From Nocardia abscessus (GTDB lineage: Bacteria > Actinomycetota > Actinomycetes > Mycobacteriales > Mycobacteriaceae): 64,000 nt of DNA. Shown piece by piece: positions 1-8,301 of the stretch; positions within the stretch are counted from its first letter, which is position 1; each line of letters begins with the position of its first letter. A program made the translations under genes and the position numbers. The DNA is taken from contig NZ_JADLQO010000001.1 of the NCBI RefSeq assembly GCF_015477775.1, positions 124,001-188,000 on the forward strand. The letters run 5' to 3'. Under the pieces are notes generated by a model, which was not told the DNA's origin, searched no databases, and saw nothing but the letters and a program-made list of their open reading frames with translations.

Positions 1-94
1 ATCGGACACTCCTTTGTGTTACTGCTAGATACAGTAACCCCGATTCGCGCCGCTTGCTAGTGCAAGCACCCTTACATGACGACGAACTACGCCC
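1..94. promoter_or_regulatory. Left-edge intergenic with two dyads
   Basis: No gene is visible here. Two inverted repeats stand out: GTTACTG at 18-24 with CAGTAAC at 32-38 (7-base spacer), and GCTTGC at 52-57 with GCAAGC at 62-67 around TAGT. Both contain the word GCTAG or CTAG. The same words recur at 1693-1722 and 4011-4032. By position this would be the promoter side of a gene beyond the left edge, or the trailer of the hbhA operon. Confidence 0.4.
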
Positions 95-385
95 TCACCA
101 GCGCGGACCCCGCTGCACCTCGTCCACCTTCGGCCGGACGTCGGCCAGGTAGACGCCCGTCGCGATGATGGCCGCGAAGGAGAGCAGGCCCAGACCCGCG
201 GGGAAGAGGACGAGCACGAGCACAGCCGCCCCGAGAATTCCCAGCCAGATCGGCTTGGTCAGCTTGTCCACCGCGGTAAACGCGTCCGGACGCTGACGCA
301 CGGCGTGGATCAGCGCGAAAATCGTCGCACCGAGCGCCGCCAGCCACAGCACCAGCAGGATCATCCCGGTCAATCCGTGCACCAT
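95..385 (-). CDS. DUF2516 family small membrane protein
   Basis: A 96-residue protein with an N-terminal membrane segment (about residues 4-26), a short cytoplasmic loop containing RPDAFTAVDKLTKPIW, a second segment (about 45-77) and a basic tail VRPK. It matches the family found next to hbhA in mycobacteria (Rv0476 in M. tuberculosis). Its function is unknown. The start at 385 is chosen because GGTGGGGTG lies just upstream. Upstream ATGs at 400 and 403 lack a ribosome site, and a still longer frame would run into the hairpin at 412-442. It is the last gene of the XRE-hbhA-DUF2516 set, 82 bases after hbhA. Confidence 0.8.
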   Translation of the reverse strand: MVHGLTGMILLVLWLAALGATIFALIHAVRQRPDAFTAVDKLTKPIWLGILGAAVLVLVLFPAGLGLLSFAAIIATGVYLADVRPKVDEVQRGPRW

Positions 386-411
386 ATTCACCCCACCCAT
401 CATAGAAGCAA

Positions 412-442
412 CGCCCCCGCACACCAGGGGTGTACGGGGGCG
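412..442 (-). terminator. GC-rich hairpin between hbhA and DUF2516
   Basis: CGCCCCCG (412-419) pairs with CGGGGGCG (435-442), and inside it ACACC (421-425) pairs with GGTGT (429-433). There is no T run, as is common in actinobacteria. It lies 26 bases after the hbhA stop and before the DUF2516 start, so it could be a terminator or a partial attenuator that lowers DUF2516 expression relative to hbhA. Confidence 0.5.
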
Positions 443-467
443 TCGGGCAGCGTCAGCCGCGGACGGT

Positions 468-1145
468 TCAGGCCTTCTTGGGAGCGGCCTTCTTCGCGGG
501 AGCCTTCTTGGCGGCGGTGGGGGCGGCCTTCTTGGCCGGAGCCTTCTTCGCCGCGCCGTTCGTGTCGGGAGCCGGGGTGGACTCGGTGGTCACCTCGACG
601 ACCTCGGCCTCGACGACCGGCGCCGGGACGACCTGCGCCTCGGTCTCGGTCTCGACCTTGGCCGGGCGGCCGAGCAGCCCGTTGACGCGCTCGAACACGT
701 CCTCGGCGCGACTCACCGCGTCGCCGTAGATGGTCTCGACCTTGCCGATCCGATCCTCGACGAGGTGGTTGGCGCGCAGCCGCTCGATGGCCTCCTCACC
801 GCGCACGGCGAGGTCGGCGTAGATGTCGAGCGCCTGGCGGTAGTACTTCTCGGCCAGCGTCCGCAGCTCCTCGGCGGTGAACTTCTCGCGCAGCTCGGCG
901 AGGTCGTCGGGAAGCTCCGACGGCAGCCCGGCCAGCCGCTCGCGCAGCGACTCGAACTGGGCCTGGACGTCGGCGGGAACGTTGGCGAAGCGCTCGCGCG
1001 CCTCTTCCACCCTGGTCTGCACCTCGGTCGCGGCGGCACGCTCGCGCACCTGCGCGACGACGTCGTTCACGGCGGTGTAGAGAGCGTCACCCGCGCCGAC
1101 GGTGGCGAGCAAGGGCTTGGTGACGGTGGCGTTCTTCTCGGTCAT
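468..1145 (-). CDS. hbhA: Heparin-binding hemagglutinin HbhA
   Basis: A 225-residue adhesin-type surface protein. The N-terminal region (about 1-20) is mildly hydrophobic. Residues about 25-150 are a long charged coiled coil. The C-terminus holds lysine-alanine-proline repeats of the KKAPAKKA type, which in mycobacterial HbhA bind heparan sulfate and are methylated. The start at 1145 has AGGAG at a good distance and overlaps the stop of the upstream XRE gene as ATGA, so the two are probably translationally coupled. The same order occurs in M. tuberculosis (Rv0474-Rv0475). The repeats are in the protein and are not a separate DNA repeat element. Confidence 0.92.
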   Translation of the reverse strand: MTEKNATVTKPLLATVGAGDALYTAVNDVVAQVRERAAATEVQTRVEEARERFANVPADVQAQFESLRERLAGLPSELPDDLAELREKFTAEELRTLAEKYYRQALDIYADLAVRGEEAIERLRANHLVEDRIGKVETIYGDAVSRAEDVFERVNGLLGRPAKVETETEAQVVPAPVVEAEVVEVTTESTPAPDTNGAAKKAPAKKAAPTAAKKAPAKKAAPKKA

Positions 1146-1648
1146 GGTGTTTCGTTCTCCTGGCGTGGCGGAGTTTCGGTTGTCGTGCGCGGAACGTCGC
1201 TGTCCCATACGTCCCCCCCTGCCTCGTTTCCTCCGTTTTCCCGGCGAAACGATTCATAGATGTCCAGCAGCACCTGCTTCTGCCGCTCACTGATCGATGT
1301 GTCGGCAAGCAGGGCGTCCCGGACCGGACTGTGCGGCCGCTGCTCGAGATAGCCAGCCCGTACGTACAAGACCTCCGAGGAGACCCGCAGCGCTTTCGCG
1401 ATCTGCGTGAGCACTTCGGCGGACGGATTGCGCAGTCCGCGCTCGATCTGACTGAGGTACGGATTGCTCACCCCCGCCAGTTGTGCGAGCTGACGCAACG
1501 AGACCTGCGCGGCTTCTCGCTGCGCCCTGATGAAGCCTCCGATGTCGTGCGCCGCACTGACGACGCGACCTCCTCGTTCGCCGACTCCGGACGAGTACTC
1601 GTCCGGTCTGTCGGTGTACTCGGCGGAAACCTCGGGCTGGTCTGCCAT
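1142..1648 (-). CDS. XRE-family transcriptional regulator upstream of hbhA
   Basis: 168 residues with an unstructured N-terminus of about 35 residues, then a clear helix-turn-helix (LRQLAQLAGVSNPYLSQIE, about residues 52-70), then an extended C-terminal part with ISERQKQVLLDIYESF, as in actinobacterial regulators of the Rv0474 type. Its stop overlaps the hbhA start by four bases. The start at 1648 is preferred over the GTG at 1651 because an AAGGTGAG ribosome site lies just upstream. The promoter region holds the repeated TGCTAG/TGCTTGCA motif, so autoregulation is likely but inferred. Confidence 0.85.
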   Translation of the reverse strand: MADQPEVSAEYTDRPDEYSSGVGERGGRVVSAAHDIGGFIRAQREAAQVSLRQLAQLAGVSNPYLSQIERGLRNPSAEVLTQIAKALRVSSEVLYVRAGYLEQRPHSPVRDALLADTSISERQKQVLLDIYESFRRENGGNEAGGDVWDSDVPRTTTETPPRQENETP

Positions 1649-1687
1649 CACTCACCTTCTGGCGGTTGTACGGGTTCGAGTCTAGGT

Positions 1688-1738
1688 CAGGGTGCTAGCT
1701 ATTGCAAGCAGTCTGCTAGCAGTGTTTCGGCAAACGTT
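1688..1738 (-). promoter_or_regulatory. Candidate operator upstream of XRE-hbhA
   Basis: The segment holds GTGCTAGC, TTGCAAGCA, the perfect palindrome CTGCTAGCAG (1713-1722) and, on the minus strand, TTTGCCGAAAC. Two 11-base words, GACTGCTTGCA and TTTGCCGAAAC, both recur exactly in front of the ABC1 kinase gene (4011-4065). It probably binds the XRE protein encoded just downstream; that assignment is inference. Confidence 0.5.
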
Positions 1739-1752
1739 CCGCGCGCCGGAGA

Positions 1753-3096
1753 TCAGCCGCCGAACATGAGATGGGAAATCGTGTAGATCGCCAGTCCGGC
1801 AAGCGAACCGACGACCGTTCCGTTGATCCGGATGAATTGCAGATCGCGGCCCACTTGCAATTCGATCTTCTTGCTGGCTTCCTCGGCATCCCATCGGGCA
1901 ACCGTGTCGGTGACCAGGGTGCTGATCTCACCCGCGTAGTTTTCCACCAGGTAGCGAGCACCACGGTCGATCCAGCCGTCGACTTTGGCGCGCATGTCCG
2001 CGTCGTCGCGCAATCGCTCGCCGAGCTGCTGGACGTTTTCGGCGACCTTGCGCCGCAGCGTGCTGTTCGGGTCGTCGGCGGATTCCAGGATCAGTCGCTT
2101 CGCCGCGCGCCAAGTGGCCGAGGCCAGTCCGGTGATCTCCTCACGACCCATGATCTGCGCTTTGATGCGCTCGGCCTTCTTGATCATGGCGTCGTCGAAT
2201 TGCAGGTCCTCGGCGAATTCCTCCAGGAACCGATTCGCGGCGAGGCGGACCTCGTGCTCCGGATCGGACCGGACTTTCCAGGTGAATTCGACCAGTTCCC
2301 GGTAGATCCGTTCGGAGAGCAGAATGTTGACGAATTTCGGTGCCCATTGCGGCGCGTCCCGCAACACGATCCGATCGATGGTCTCCTGTGAGCCGAGCGC
2401 CCACTGGTGCGCGCGCTCGGCCAGCAGATCCAGCAGCGCCAGTTGCCGGTTGTCGGCGAGCAGCTCCGCCAGCACCCGGCCGATCGGCGGGCCCCACAGC
2501 GGCTCGGCGATCCGCTTGACGATGGTGTTGTCGATGACCTGCTCGACGTCCTCGTCGCGCAGCACCCCGACGACGGCGCGCAGAATCGTCGAACTCTCCT
2601 GCGCCACCCGCGCGGCATGACCGGGATCGGCCATCCACCGCCCGACCCGCCAGGAGACCTGCGCGGAGTTCACCTTGGCCGACACCACTTCCGGCGCGAG
2701 GAAGTTCGTGCCGACGAAGGTGCCGAGACTGGCGCCGAGCTGATCTTTCTTGCGGCGGATGATCGCCGTGTGCGGAATCGGCAGGCCGAGCGGGTGCCGG
2801 AACAGGGCGGTCACCGCGAACCAGTCCGCCAGCGCGCCGACCATGCCCGCCTCGGAGGCGGCGCGCACGTAGCCGACCCAGTCGCCGCCCGCGCCGCGCG
2901 ATTCGATCCAGCGGCAGAACAGGTAGATCGCGGTGGCGAGGGCGAGCAGGCCGGTCGCGAGCGCCTTCATCCGCCAGAGGTCACGACGCTTGGCCGCCTC
3001 GTCGAGCACGGCGGACAAGCCGAAGGGCGCGGCGGCAGGCGCGGCCGGGGCGTCCAGCACCGCGGTGTTGCCGGGAGCTTTCTCCATACCTCCCAT
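1753..3096 (-). CDS. DUF445 family membrane protein
   Basis: 447 residues. After an alanine/proline-rich N-terminus there is a transmembrane segment (LATGLLALATAIYLFCRW), then the family signature GYVRAASEAGMVGALADWFAVTALFRHPLGLPIPHTAI and the conserved IIRRKKDQLGASLGTFVGTNF region. A long helical soluble body follows, ending in a C-terminal hydrophobic segment (GSLAGLAIYTISHLMF). Function is unknown; the neighbourhood equals Rv0472c-Rv0473. The start is uncertain: ATGs at 3096 and 3087 are both possible, and GGAGG sits too close to the second. It is divergent from the TetR gene at 3309. Confidence 0.85.
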   Translation of the reverse strand: MGGMEKAPGNTAVLDAPAAPAAAPFGLSAVLDEAAKRRDLWRMKALATGLLALATAIYLFCRWIESRGAGGDWVGYVRAASEAGMVGALADWFAVTALFRHPLGLPIPHTAIIRRKKDQLGASLGTFVGTNFLAPEVVSAKVNSAQVSWRVGRWMADPGHAARVAQESSTILRAVVGVLRDEDVEQVIDNTIVKRIAEPLWGPPIGRVLAELLADNRQLALLDLLAERAHQWALGSQETIDRIVLRDAPQWAPKFVNILLSERIYRELVEFTWKVRSDPEHEVRLAANRFLEEFAEDLQFDDAMIKKAERIKAQIMGREEITGLASATWRAAKRLILESADDPNSTLRRKVAENVQQLGERLRDDADMRAKVDGWIDRGARYLVENYAGEISTLVTDTVARWDAEEASKKIELQVGRDLQFIRINGTVVGSLAGLAIYTISHLMFGG

Positions 3097-3308
3097 TCTG
3101 CTGTGCGCGGCGAAGTGGGCGAGCGGGCGAGTGGATATGGACACACCCGACGCGCCCCGCGCTGTGGTTCCTACCGCATCCGGGCTCAAACGCGCATATC
3201 ACGGGTAGCGGGGACCTAAGCTGGTAGCCACCGGAGAAAAACATACGAACGAGGGAGCCCACGCTGTCCACCGAAGACCTTGTCGATATCGGCGAGCGAC
3301 CGTCGGCG

Positions 3309-3992
3309 GTGCGCGGCGGCCGGATGGACGGCCGCAAGCGCCGGTGGCGGCAACACAAGATCGATCGGCGCGAAGAACTCGTCGACGGCACCCTGGCCGC
3401 GGTGCGCGCCCGGGGCAGCAACGCGGGCATGGACGAGATCGCCGCGGAGATCGGCGTGTCCAAGACCGTGCTCTACCGCTACTTCTCCGACAAGAACGAC
3501 CTGGTCCACGCGACGATGCAGCGGTTCATCGAGACCACGCTGATGCCCCGGGTGTACGGCGCGATCAGCCTGGACGCCGACGAGTACCAGCTGGTGCGCT
3601 CGGCGCTGGCCGAGTACGTCGGCACGGTGGACGAGGACCCCGAGGTCTACCGGTTCATCATGGGCAACGGCTCGGCGGACCAGTCCTCGCTCGCGGAGTT
3701 CGAGAAACTCTTCGCCGAGGTGGTGTGCGCGGTGATCACCGAGCGCGCCAAGGAGCGGGGCGTCGAGACCGAGGGTGCTGCGCTGGCCTCGTACGTGCTG
3801 GTCGGCGGCATCCAGCTGGCTACGCACTGGTGGACCACGAACAAGTCGATGTCGCGCGAGCACGTGATCGACTACCTCACCATGCTCGCCTGGAGCGCCA
3901 TCGAGGGCATGGCCCGCGCCGGCGGCTCTCCCGCGGTGTTCAACGCGCAGACGCATGTGCTGCCCGACCCCGAGGCGCCCGCGCAAGGCTGA
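3309..3992 (+). CDS. TetR/AcrR family regulator (Rv0472c-like)
   Basis: 227 residues. The N-terminal helix-turn-helix reads MDEIAAEIGVSKTVLYRYFSDKNDL (about residues 40-64), and the C-terminal ligand-binding body contains a WWTT element. It lies divergent from DUF445 in the same order as in mycobacteria. The GTG at 3309 is the first standard start in frame. However, a GAGGGAG ribosome site at 3251-3257 points to an in-frame CTG at 3264, which would add 15 residues (STEDLVDIGERPSAV). The true start is therefore uncertain. Confidence 0.85.
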   Translation: MRGGRMDGRKRRWRQHKIDRREELVDGTLAAVRARGSNAGMDEIAAEIGVSKTVLYRYFSDKNDLVHATMQRFIETTLMPRVYGAISLDADEYQLVRSALAEYVGTVDEDPEVYRFIMGNGSADQSSLAEFEKLFAEVVCAVITERAKERGVETEGAALASYVLVGGIQLATHWWTTNKSMSREHVIDYLTMLAWSAIEGMARAGGSPAVFNAQTHVLPDPEAPAQG

Positions 3993-4010
3993 TCCGGCCC
4001 ACGGGCACGG

Positions 4011-4060
4011 GTGCTAGCTGGACTGCTTGCAGAAGTTCACGCGCGCTCTCGACTTTGCCG
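4011..4060 (+). promoter_or_regulatory. Candidate operator upstream of the ABC1 kinase gene
   Basis: GTGCTAGC, GACTGCTTGCA (4021-4031) and TTTGCCGAAACGTT (4054-4067) occur in order. They are the same words as in front of the XRE-hbhA operon at 1688-1738. Because the kinase gene is divergent in role and 2.5 kb away, a common regulator is the simplest explanation. Confidence 0.5.
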
Positions 4061-4214
4061 AAACGTTGGTTAGTCTGAACCCGAGCGGTGCGCCGAGTGC
4101 GCTGCGTCACCGCAGGCGCCGTACGCACGGCGGTCCACGCCGGACCTCATGGTCGGCGCAGGCCACCGCCCGCGCGTCCGTCGCTCCGACCGCGGCACCA
4201 ACGGAGGTACCTCG

Positions 4215-5627
4215 ATGGCGAAGCAAGTACCGACCTCTCGGCTTGCTCGTGGCACCAAGCTGGGTGCGGTAGCAGCCAGTTCCGTGCTTCGCACCCAGCG
4301 CACGCGGTTGACCATGCGGGGCAGATCCGAGGCCGTCCGGGCGAAGATGGCCGAGGAATCGATGATTCGCACCACCGAACAGGTGGTCATGGTGCTGGGC
4401 ACCATGAAGGGCGTCGCCATGAAGCTCGGCCAGATGATGTCGGTGCTCGACCTGGACCTGGTGCCCGAGGACCACCGGGAGCGTTTCCAGAAGCGCCTGG
4501 CAGTACTGCGCAACGCGGCGCCGACGGTCTCCTTCGCGGCCATGCGCCAGGTGATCGAGGAGGATTTCGGCAAACCGCTGGACGTGATCTTCGCCGAATT
4601 CGACGCCGAGCCGGTCGCCGCCGCCTCGATCGGGCAGGTCTATCGGGCACGGCTGCACGACGGCCGCCAGGTCGCGGTAAAGGTGCAGTACCCGGGCATC
4701 GACGTCGCCGTGCGCGCGGATCTGAAGAACCTCGCCATGTTCCGGCGCGTGCTGCAGTCCGCGATGCCGTGGGTGACGCCCGCGGTGCTGGACGAACTGC
4801 GGCTGAACATGGAGGCCGAACTCGACTACCGGGCCGAGGCGGCCACCCAGTTGCAGATAGCCGAGATCTACGCAGCGCACCCGTTCGTCATCGTGCCGCG
4901 CTCGCTGCCGGAGTTGTCCACCACGCGGGTGCTGGTCACCGAGTACGTGGAGGGCAAGGGCTTCGAGGAGATCCGGCAGTTGCCCCAAGAGCAGCGCAAC
5001 CGGATCGGCGAGATCATCTACCGGTTCTACGTGGGGTCGCTGTTCACCTTCAACGAGTTCTGCGGCGACCCGCACCCCGGTAACGTGCTGCTGGCCGCGG
5101 ACGGCCGGGTGGGCTTCCTGGATTTCGGGTTGTTCAACCGGATGGACCCCGAGCACGTGCAGTTCGAGCTGGTCTGCCTGCGCGCCGCCGCGGAAGATCG
5201 GGCAGAGGATCTGCGCGAGTTGATGATCCAGCGCGGCGTGATCGATTCGCCGCAGGAGATCGGCGCCGAGGAGTGCCTGGAATACGTGCTGGCCGCCTCG
5301 GAGTGGTGTCTGGTCGACGAGGAACTGACCATCACCCCCGAGCTGGCCAGCGGCGCGTTCCTGCTCGCGGTGGACCCGAGGGCCAGCGAGTTCACCGGCA
5401 TGAAGCAGCAGAATCTGCCGCCCGAGCACCTCTTCTCCCGCCGCGCCGATTTCCTGACCTTCGGCATGCTCGGCCAGCTCGGCTGCACCGCGAACTGGCA
5501 TCGCATCTCCCGGGAATGGCTCTACGACGAACCACCGGTCACCGAGCTGGGCCGCGCGCATCACGCGTGGCTCGCCGACCGGCCGCGGGCCGCGCCGCAA
5601 CGAGCGCGCAAGAAGACCACGAAGTAG
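4215..5627 (+). CDS. ABC1/UbiB-family atypical kinase
   Basis: 470 residues. The features of the AarF/ABC1/UbiB family are present in order: KLGQ motif (MKLGQMMS), alanine-rich nucleotide loop (AAASIGQVYRA), catalytic lysine (VAVKVQYPG), the catalytic loop GDPHPGN, and the metal motif DFG. Relatives are atypical ATPases or kinases linked to isoprenoid quinone or lipid homeostasis at membranes. Substrate here is unknown. The start at 4215 has GGAGG at 4203-4207. The protein ends in a basic tail ARKKTTK. The gene following at 5664 may share the transcript. Confidence 0.88.
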   Translation: MAKQVPTSRLARGTKLGAVAASSVLRTQRTRLTMRGRSEAVRAKMAEESMIRTTEQVVMVLGTMKGVAMKLGQMMSVLDLDLVPEDHRERFQKRLAVLRNAAPTVSFAAMRQVIEEDFGKPLDVIFAEFDAEPVAAASIGQVYRARLHDGRQVAVKVQYPGIDVAVRADLKNLAMFRRVLQSAMPWVTPAVLDELRLNMEAELDYRAEAATQLQIAEIYAAHPFVIVPRSLPELSTTRVLVTEYVEGKGFEEIRQLPQEQRNRIGEIIYRFYVGSLFTFNEFCGDPHPGNVLLAADGRVGFLDFGLFNRMDPEHVQFELVCLRAAAEDRAEDLRELMIQRGVIDSPQEIGAEECLEYVLAASEWCLVDEELTITPELASGAFLLAVDPRASEFTGMKQQNLPPEHLFSRRADFLTFGMLGQLGCTANWHRISREWLYDEPPVTELGRAHHAWLADRPRAAPQRARKKTTK

Positions 5628-5663
5628 CCGCCGACCGGCGACACGACCGCAGAACGGAAGACC

Positions 5664-6914
5664 ATGGCAGACACTCGGGAATTCGACCTAGTCCTCTTCG
5701 GCGCCACCGGCTTCGTCGGCAAGCTGACCGCGCAGTATCTCGCCGGGGCCGCACCGGAATCCGCGCGGATCGCGCTGGCGGGACGGTCGCTGGACAAACT
5801 GACCGCCGTGCGCGACGGGCTCGGGCCGAAGGCAGCGAGCTGGGGCCTGGTGGTAGCCGATTCGACCGACCGGACCGCGCTGGACGCGCTGGCCGCGCGC
5901 ACCAAGGTCGTCGTCACCACCGTGGGCCCCTACCTGCGCTACGGGATGCCGCTGGTGGCGGCCTGCGCCGCGAAGGGCACCCACTACGCCGACCTCACCG
6001 GTGAGCCGCTGTTCATCCGGGACGCCATCGACGCCCATCACGAACAGGCCGCCGCGACCGGCGCGAAGATCGTGAATTCCTGCGGTTACGACTCGATTCC
6101 GTCCGATCTGAGCGTCTACCGGCTCTACCGCCGCACGGTCGAGGACAACACCGGTGAGCTCGTCGACACCACGCTGGTGGCTTCGCTCAAGGGCGGCGTC
6201 AGCGGCGGCACCATCGATTCCGGCCGCGCCATGATGGAGGCGATCGCCGCCGACCCGGCCAAGGGCGCCGTGCTGTCGCACCCGTATTCACTGAGCCCGG
6301 ACAAGTCGATGGATCCCGACGTCGGCCGCCAGTCCGATCAGGCGTTGTCCCGGGCGAGTGCCATCGACCCGAGTCTGGACGGGTGGGTGAGCACGTTCGT
6401 CATGGCCGCGCACAACACCAAGATCGTGCGCCGCACCAACGGGCTGCTCGGCTGGGTGTACGGCAAGAACTTCCGCTACCGCGAAGTGATGAGCGCGGGG
6501 AGGTCGCGGGTGGCTCCGCTGGTCGCGGCGGGCATGGCGGGCGGCATCGTGGCGGGCCTGACCGCGGGCGCGCTGCTGTCGCGGGCGTCGGCGGGCCGCA
6601 AGCTGCTGGACCGCGTGCTGCCCAAGCCGGGCACCGGGCCCAGCGAAAAGGCCCGCACCAGTGGCTGGTTCAGTATGAAGACCTTCGCCCACACCACCTC
6701 GGGCGCGAAGTACGTGGCCACCTTCGCGGGTACCGGTGACCCGGGCTACCAGGCCACCGCGGTACTGCTCGGCGAGAGCGGCCTGTGCCTGGCATTCGAC
6801 ACCGACAAGCAACCCGAGCTCGCGGGCGTGCTCACCCCCGCCGCGGCGATGGGCGACGCGCTCACCGACCGGCTGCGCGCGGCGGGCATGACCATCACGG
6901 TCGATCGCGCCTGA
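5664..6914 (+). CDS. Saccharopine-dehydrogenase-like / trans-acting enoyl reductase family protein
   Basis: 416 residues. The N-terminus is a Rossmann NAD(P) site (LVLFGATGFVGKLTAQYL), followed by GRSLDKL and GPYLRYG, typical of the saccharopine dehydrogenase-like fold that includes the mycobacterial trans-acting enoyl reductase Rv2953 and relatives. A hydrophobic segment around residues 285-305 could associate with membrane. The role is probably reduction of a lipid intermediate, but the substrate cannot be read from sequence. It lies 36 bases after the ABC1 gene and 8 bases before the methyltransferase gene, suggesting an operon. Confidence 0.8.
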   Translation: MADTREFDLVLFGATGFVGKLTAQYLAGAAPESARIALAGRSLDKLTAVRDGLGPKAASWGLVVADSTDRTALDALAARTKVVVTTVGPYLRYGMPLVAACAAKGTHYADLTGEPLFIRDAIDAHHEQAAATGAKIVNSCGYDSIPSDLSVYRLYRRTVEDNTGELVDTTLVASLKGGVSGGTIDSGRAMMEAIAADPAKGAVLSHPYSLSPDKSMDPDVGRQSDQALSRASAIDPSLDGWVSTFVMAAHNTKIVRRTNGLLGWVYGKNFRYREVMSAGRSRVAPLVAAGMAGGIVAGLTAGALLSRASAGRKLLDRVLPKPGTGPSEKARTSGWFSMKTFAHTTSGAKYVATFAGTGDPGYQATAVLLGESGLCLAFDTDKQPELAGVLTPAAAMGDALTDRLRAAGMTITVDRA

Positions 6915-6922
6915 GCAACGCG

Positions 6923-7576
6923 ATGCCGGTGAACCTCGCACGGAAGACGATGAACGCCCCGGCGCTCGCCGCGGTGTACGAACGAGCCTGGCGGCCGACG
7001 CTGTTCTATCTCGCCAGCGGCCGCACCACCGCGGCGGACCGGCGCGACGCGGTCGCCACCCTGCGGCTCGGCGGCGCGCAGAAGGTGCTCGACATCGCCT
7101 GCGGGCCGGGCAATTTCACCAGGCACCTGAGCGAAGCGCTGTCCGGCGACGGCTACGCGATCGGCTTGGACTACTCCGAGCCGATGCTGGCGCGCGCCGT
7201 CGCCGACAACGCCGGACCGCGCGTCGGGTATCTGCGCGGCGACGCGCGCACCCTCCCGTTCGCGGATGGGACCTTCGACGCGGTCTGCTGTTTCGGCGCG
7301 CTCTACCTCATTCCCGACCCGCTCGTCGCCGCCCGCGAGATGATCCGCGTGCTCGCCCCCGGTGGCCGCATCGCGATCACCACCAGCCACCGGGCCGCCA
7401 ACCCGTTCGGCGACGTCAGCCGCGTCGTCGGCGGGTGGAGCGGACTGCGGGTGTTCGGCACCCGCACTTTCCCGGCCCTCTTCGCCGAGCACGGCTTGGT
7501 GGAGATCGACCAGCGGGTCCATCGCCTGCTCCAGTACGTCAGCGCGACGAAACCCGCTGCCACGACCGGGCACTGA
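6923..7576 (+). CDS. Class I SAM-dependent methyltransferase
   Basis: 217 residues. Motif I is VLDIACGPGNFTRHL and the acidic second strand is GLDYSEPML. DARTLPFADGTFDAVCCFGALYLI is the typical motif II-III region of Methyltransf_11 proteins. The start at 6923 gives MPVNLARK and is 8 bases after the previous stop. It probably methylates a small molecule or lipid in the same operon as the enoyl-reductase-like protein. No substrate evidence is visible. Confidence 0.82.
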   Translation: MPVNLARKTMNAPALAAVYERAWRPTLFYLASGRTTAADRRDAVATLRLGGAQKVLDIACGPGNFTRHLSEALSGDGYAIGLDYSEPMLARAVADNAGPRVGYLRGDARTLPFADGTFDAVCCFGALYLIPDPLVAAREMIRVLAPGGRIAITTSHRAANPFGDVSRVVGGWSGLRVFGTRTFPALFAEHGLVEIDQRVHRLLQYVSATKPAATTGH

Positions 7577-7625
7577 GCTGTCGCACGCGATCGGTCCGCT
7601 CGGGCGCACCCGATCCGGGGGATGA

Positions 7626-8201
7626 TCAGCCCGCGGTGACGGCCCGGATCAAGAATTCGAGTCTGTCCACGGTCTGATCGAGCGGGCGGGTGCTGCGTTC
7701 GGCGCGGCACATCGCCACCGTGCCCTCCACCGCGGCCACGATCAGGGTGGCGGTCTGCTCGGCGTCGATGTCGCTCGCGCCGTGCTCGCGCAGCGACCGC
7801 GCCAGCAGCCCGGTCCAGTTCTCGAACGCGGCAGCGGCGGCCCGCTGCGGCCGGTCGTCGTCACCCGGGTCTTCGACCGCGACGGCGAGCACCGGGCAGC
7901 CCGCCTGGAAATCGCTGTCCAGCACGATTTTTCGCCACATGTCCGCGAACGACCGCAGCCCGGCGACCGGCCCGGCCGACAGGCCCTTGGCGAGTTTGCG
8001 GGCGGCCAGCGCGTCGGCGAACCGCACGGCTTCGGCGGCCAGCTGCGCTTTGCCGCCCGGGAAGTAGTGGTAGGTGGAGCCCAGCGGCGCCTGGGCGTGC
8101 TTGGCCAGCTCCCGCACACTGGTCGCGTTCAGGCCGCGGCGGCGGATCATGTCGGCCGCGCCTGCCACCATCCGCTCCCGCGCCTGCGGCGTCTCGGCCA
8201 T
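7626..8201 (-). CDS. TetR/AcrR family regulator, divergent from tautomerase
   Basis: 191 residues. The helix-turn-helix is TSVRELAKHAQAPLGSTYHYFPGGK, and the C-terminal domain resembles the YxaF/LmrA-like subgroup (AGCPVLAVAVEDP, AEQTATLIVAAVEG). The start at 8201 has GGAGGAGAAGCG directly upstream. Two related inverted repeats lie at 8221-8234 and 8253-8268 between this gene and the divergent tautomerase gene. It is likely a local repressor of both. Confidence 0.85.
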   Translation of the reverse strand: MAETPQARERMVAGAADMIRRRGLNATSVRELAKHAQAPLGSTYHYFPGGKAQLAAEAVRFADALAARKLAKGLSAGPVAGLRSFADMWRKIVLDSDFQAGCPVLAVAVEDPGDDDRPQRAAAAAFENWTGLLARSLREHGASDIDAEQTATLIVAAVEGTVAMCRAERSTRPLDQTVDRLEFLIRAVTAG

Positions 8202-8220
8202 CGCTTCTCCTCCCTTGCTC

Positions 8221-8268
8221 ATGACGACTGTCATAGCGTACCGTGCAGGACTTATAACAGTCGTTATA
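8221..8268. promoter_or_regulatory. Paired TetR operators
   Basis: ATGAC-GACT-GTCAT at 8221-8234 and TATAAC-AGTC-GTTATA at 8253-8268. Both are perfect dyads with 4-base centres, and the first read on the minus strand has the same AGTC centre as the second. They lie in the 100-base gap between the divergent TetR and tautomerase genes. Confidence 0.7.
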
Positions 8269-8301
8269 GACGCCGGTTTCCGTTCCCGAATGGAGTTCGA
8301 C

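Noticed and set aside
468..620. DNA repeat in the 3' part of hbhA
   Set aside because: The repetition follows from the Lys-Ala-Pro repeats of the protein, typical for HbhA.
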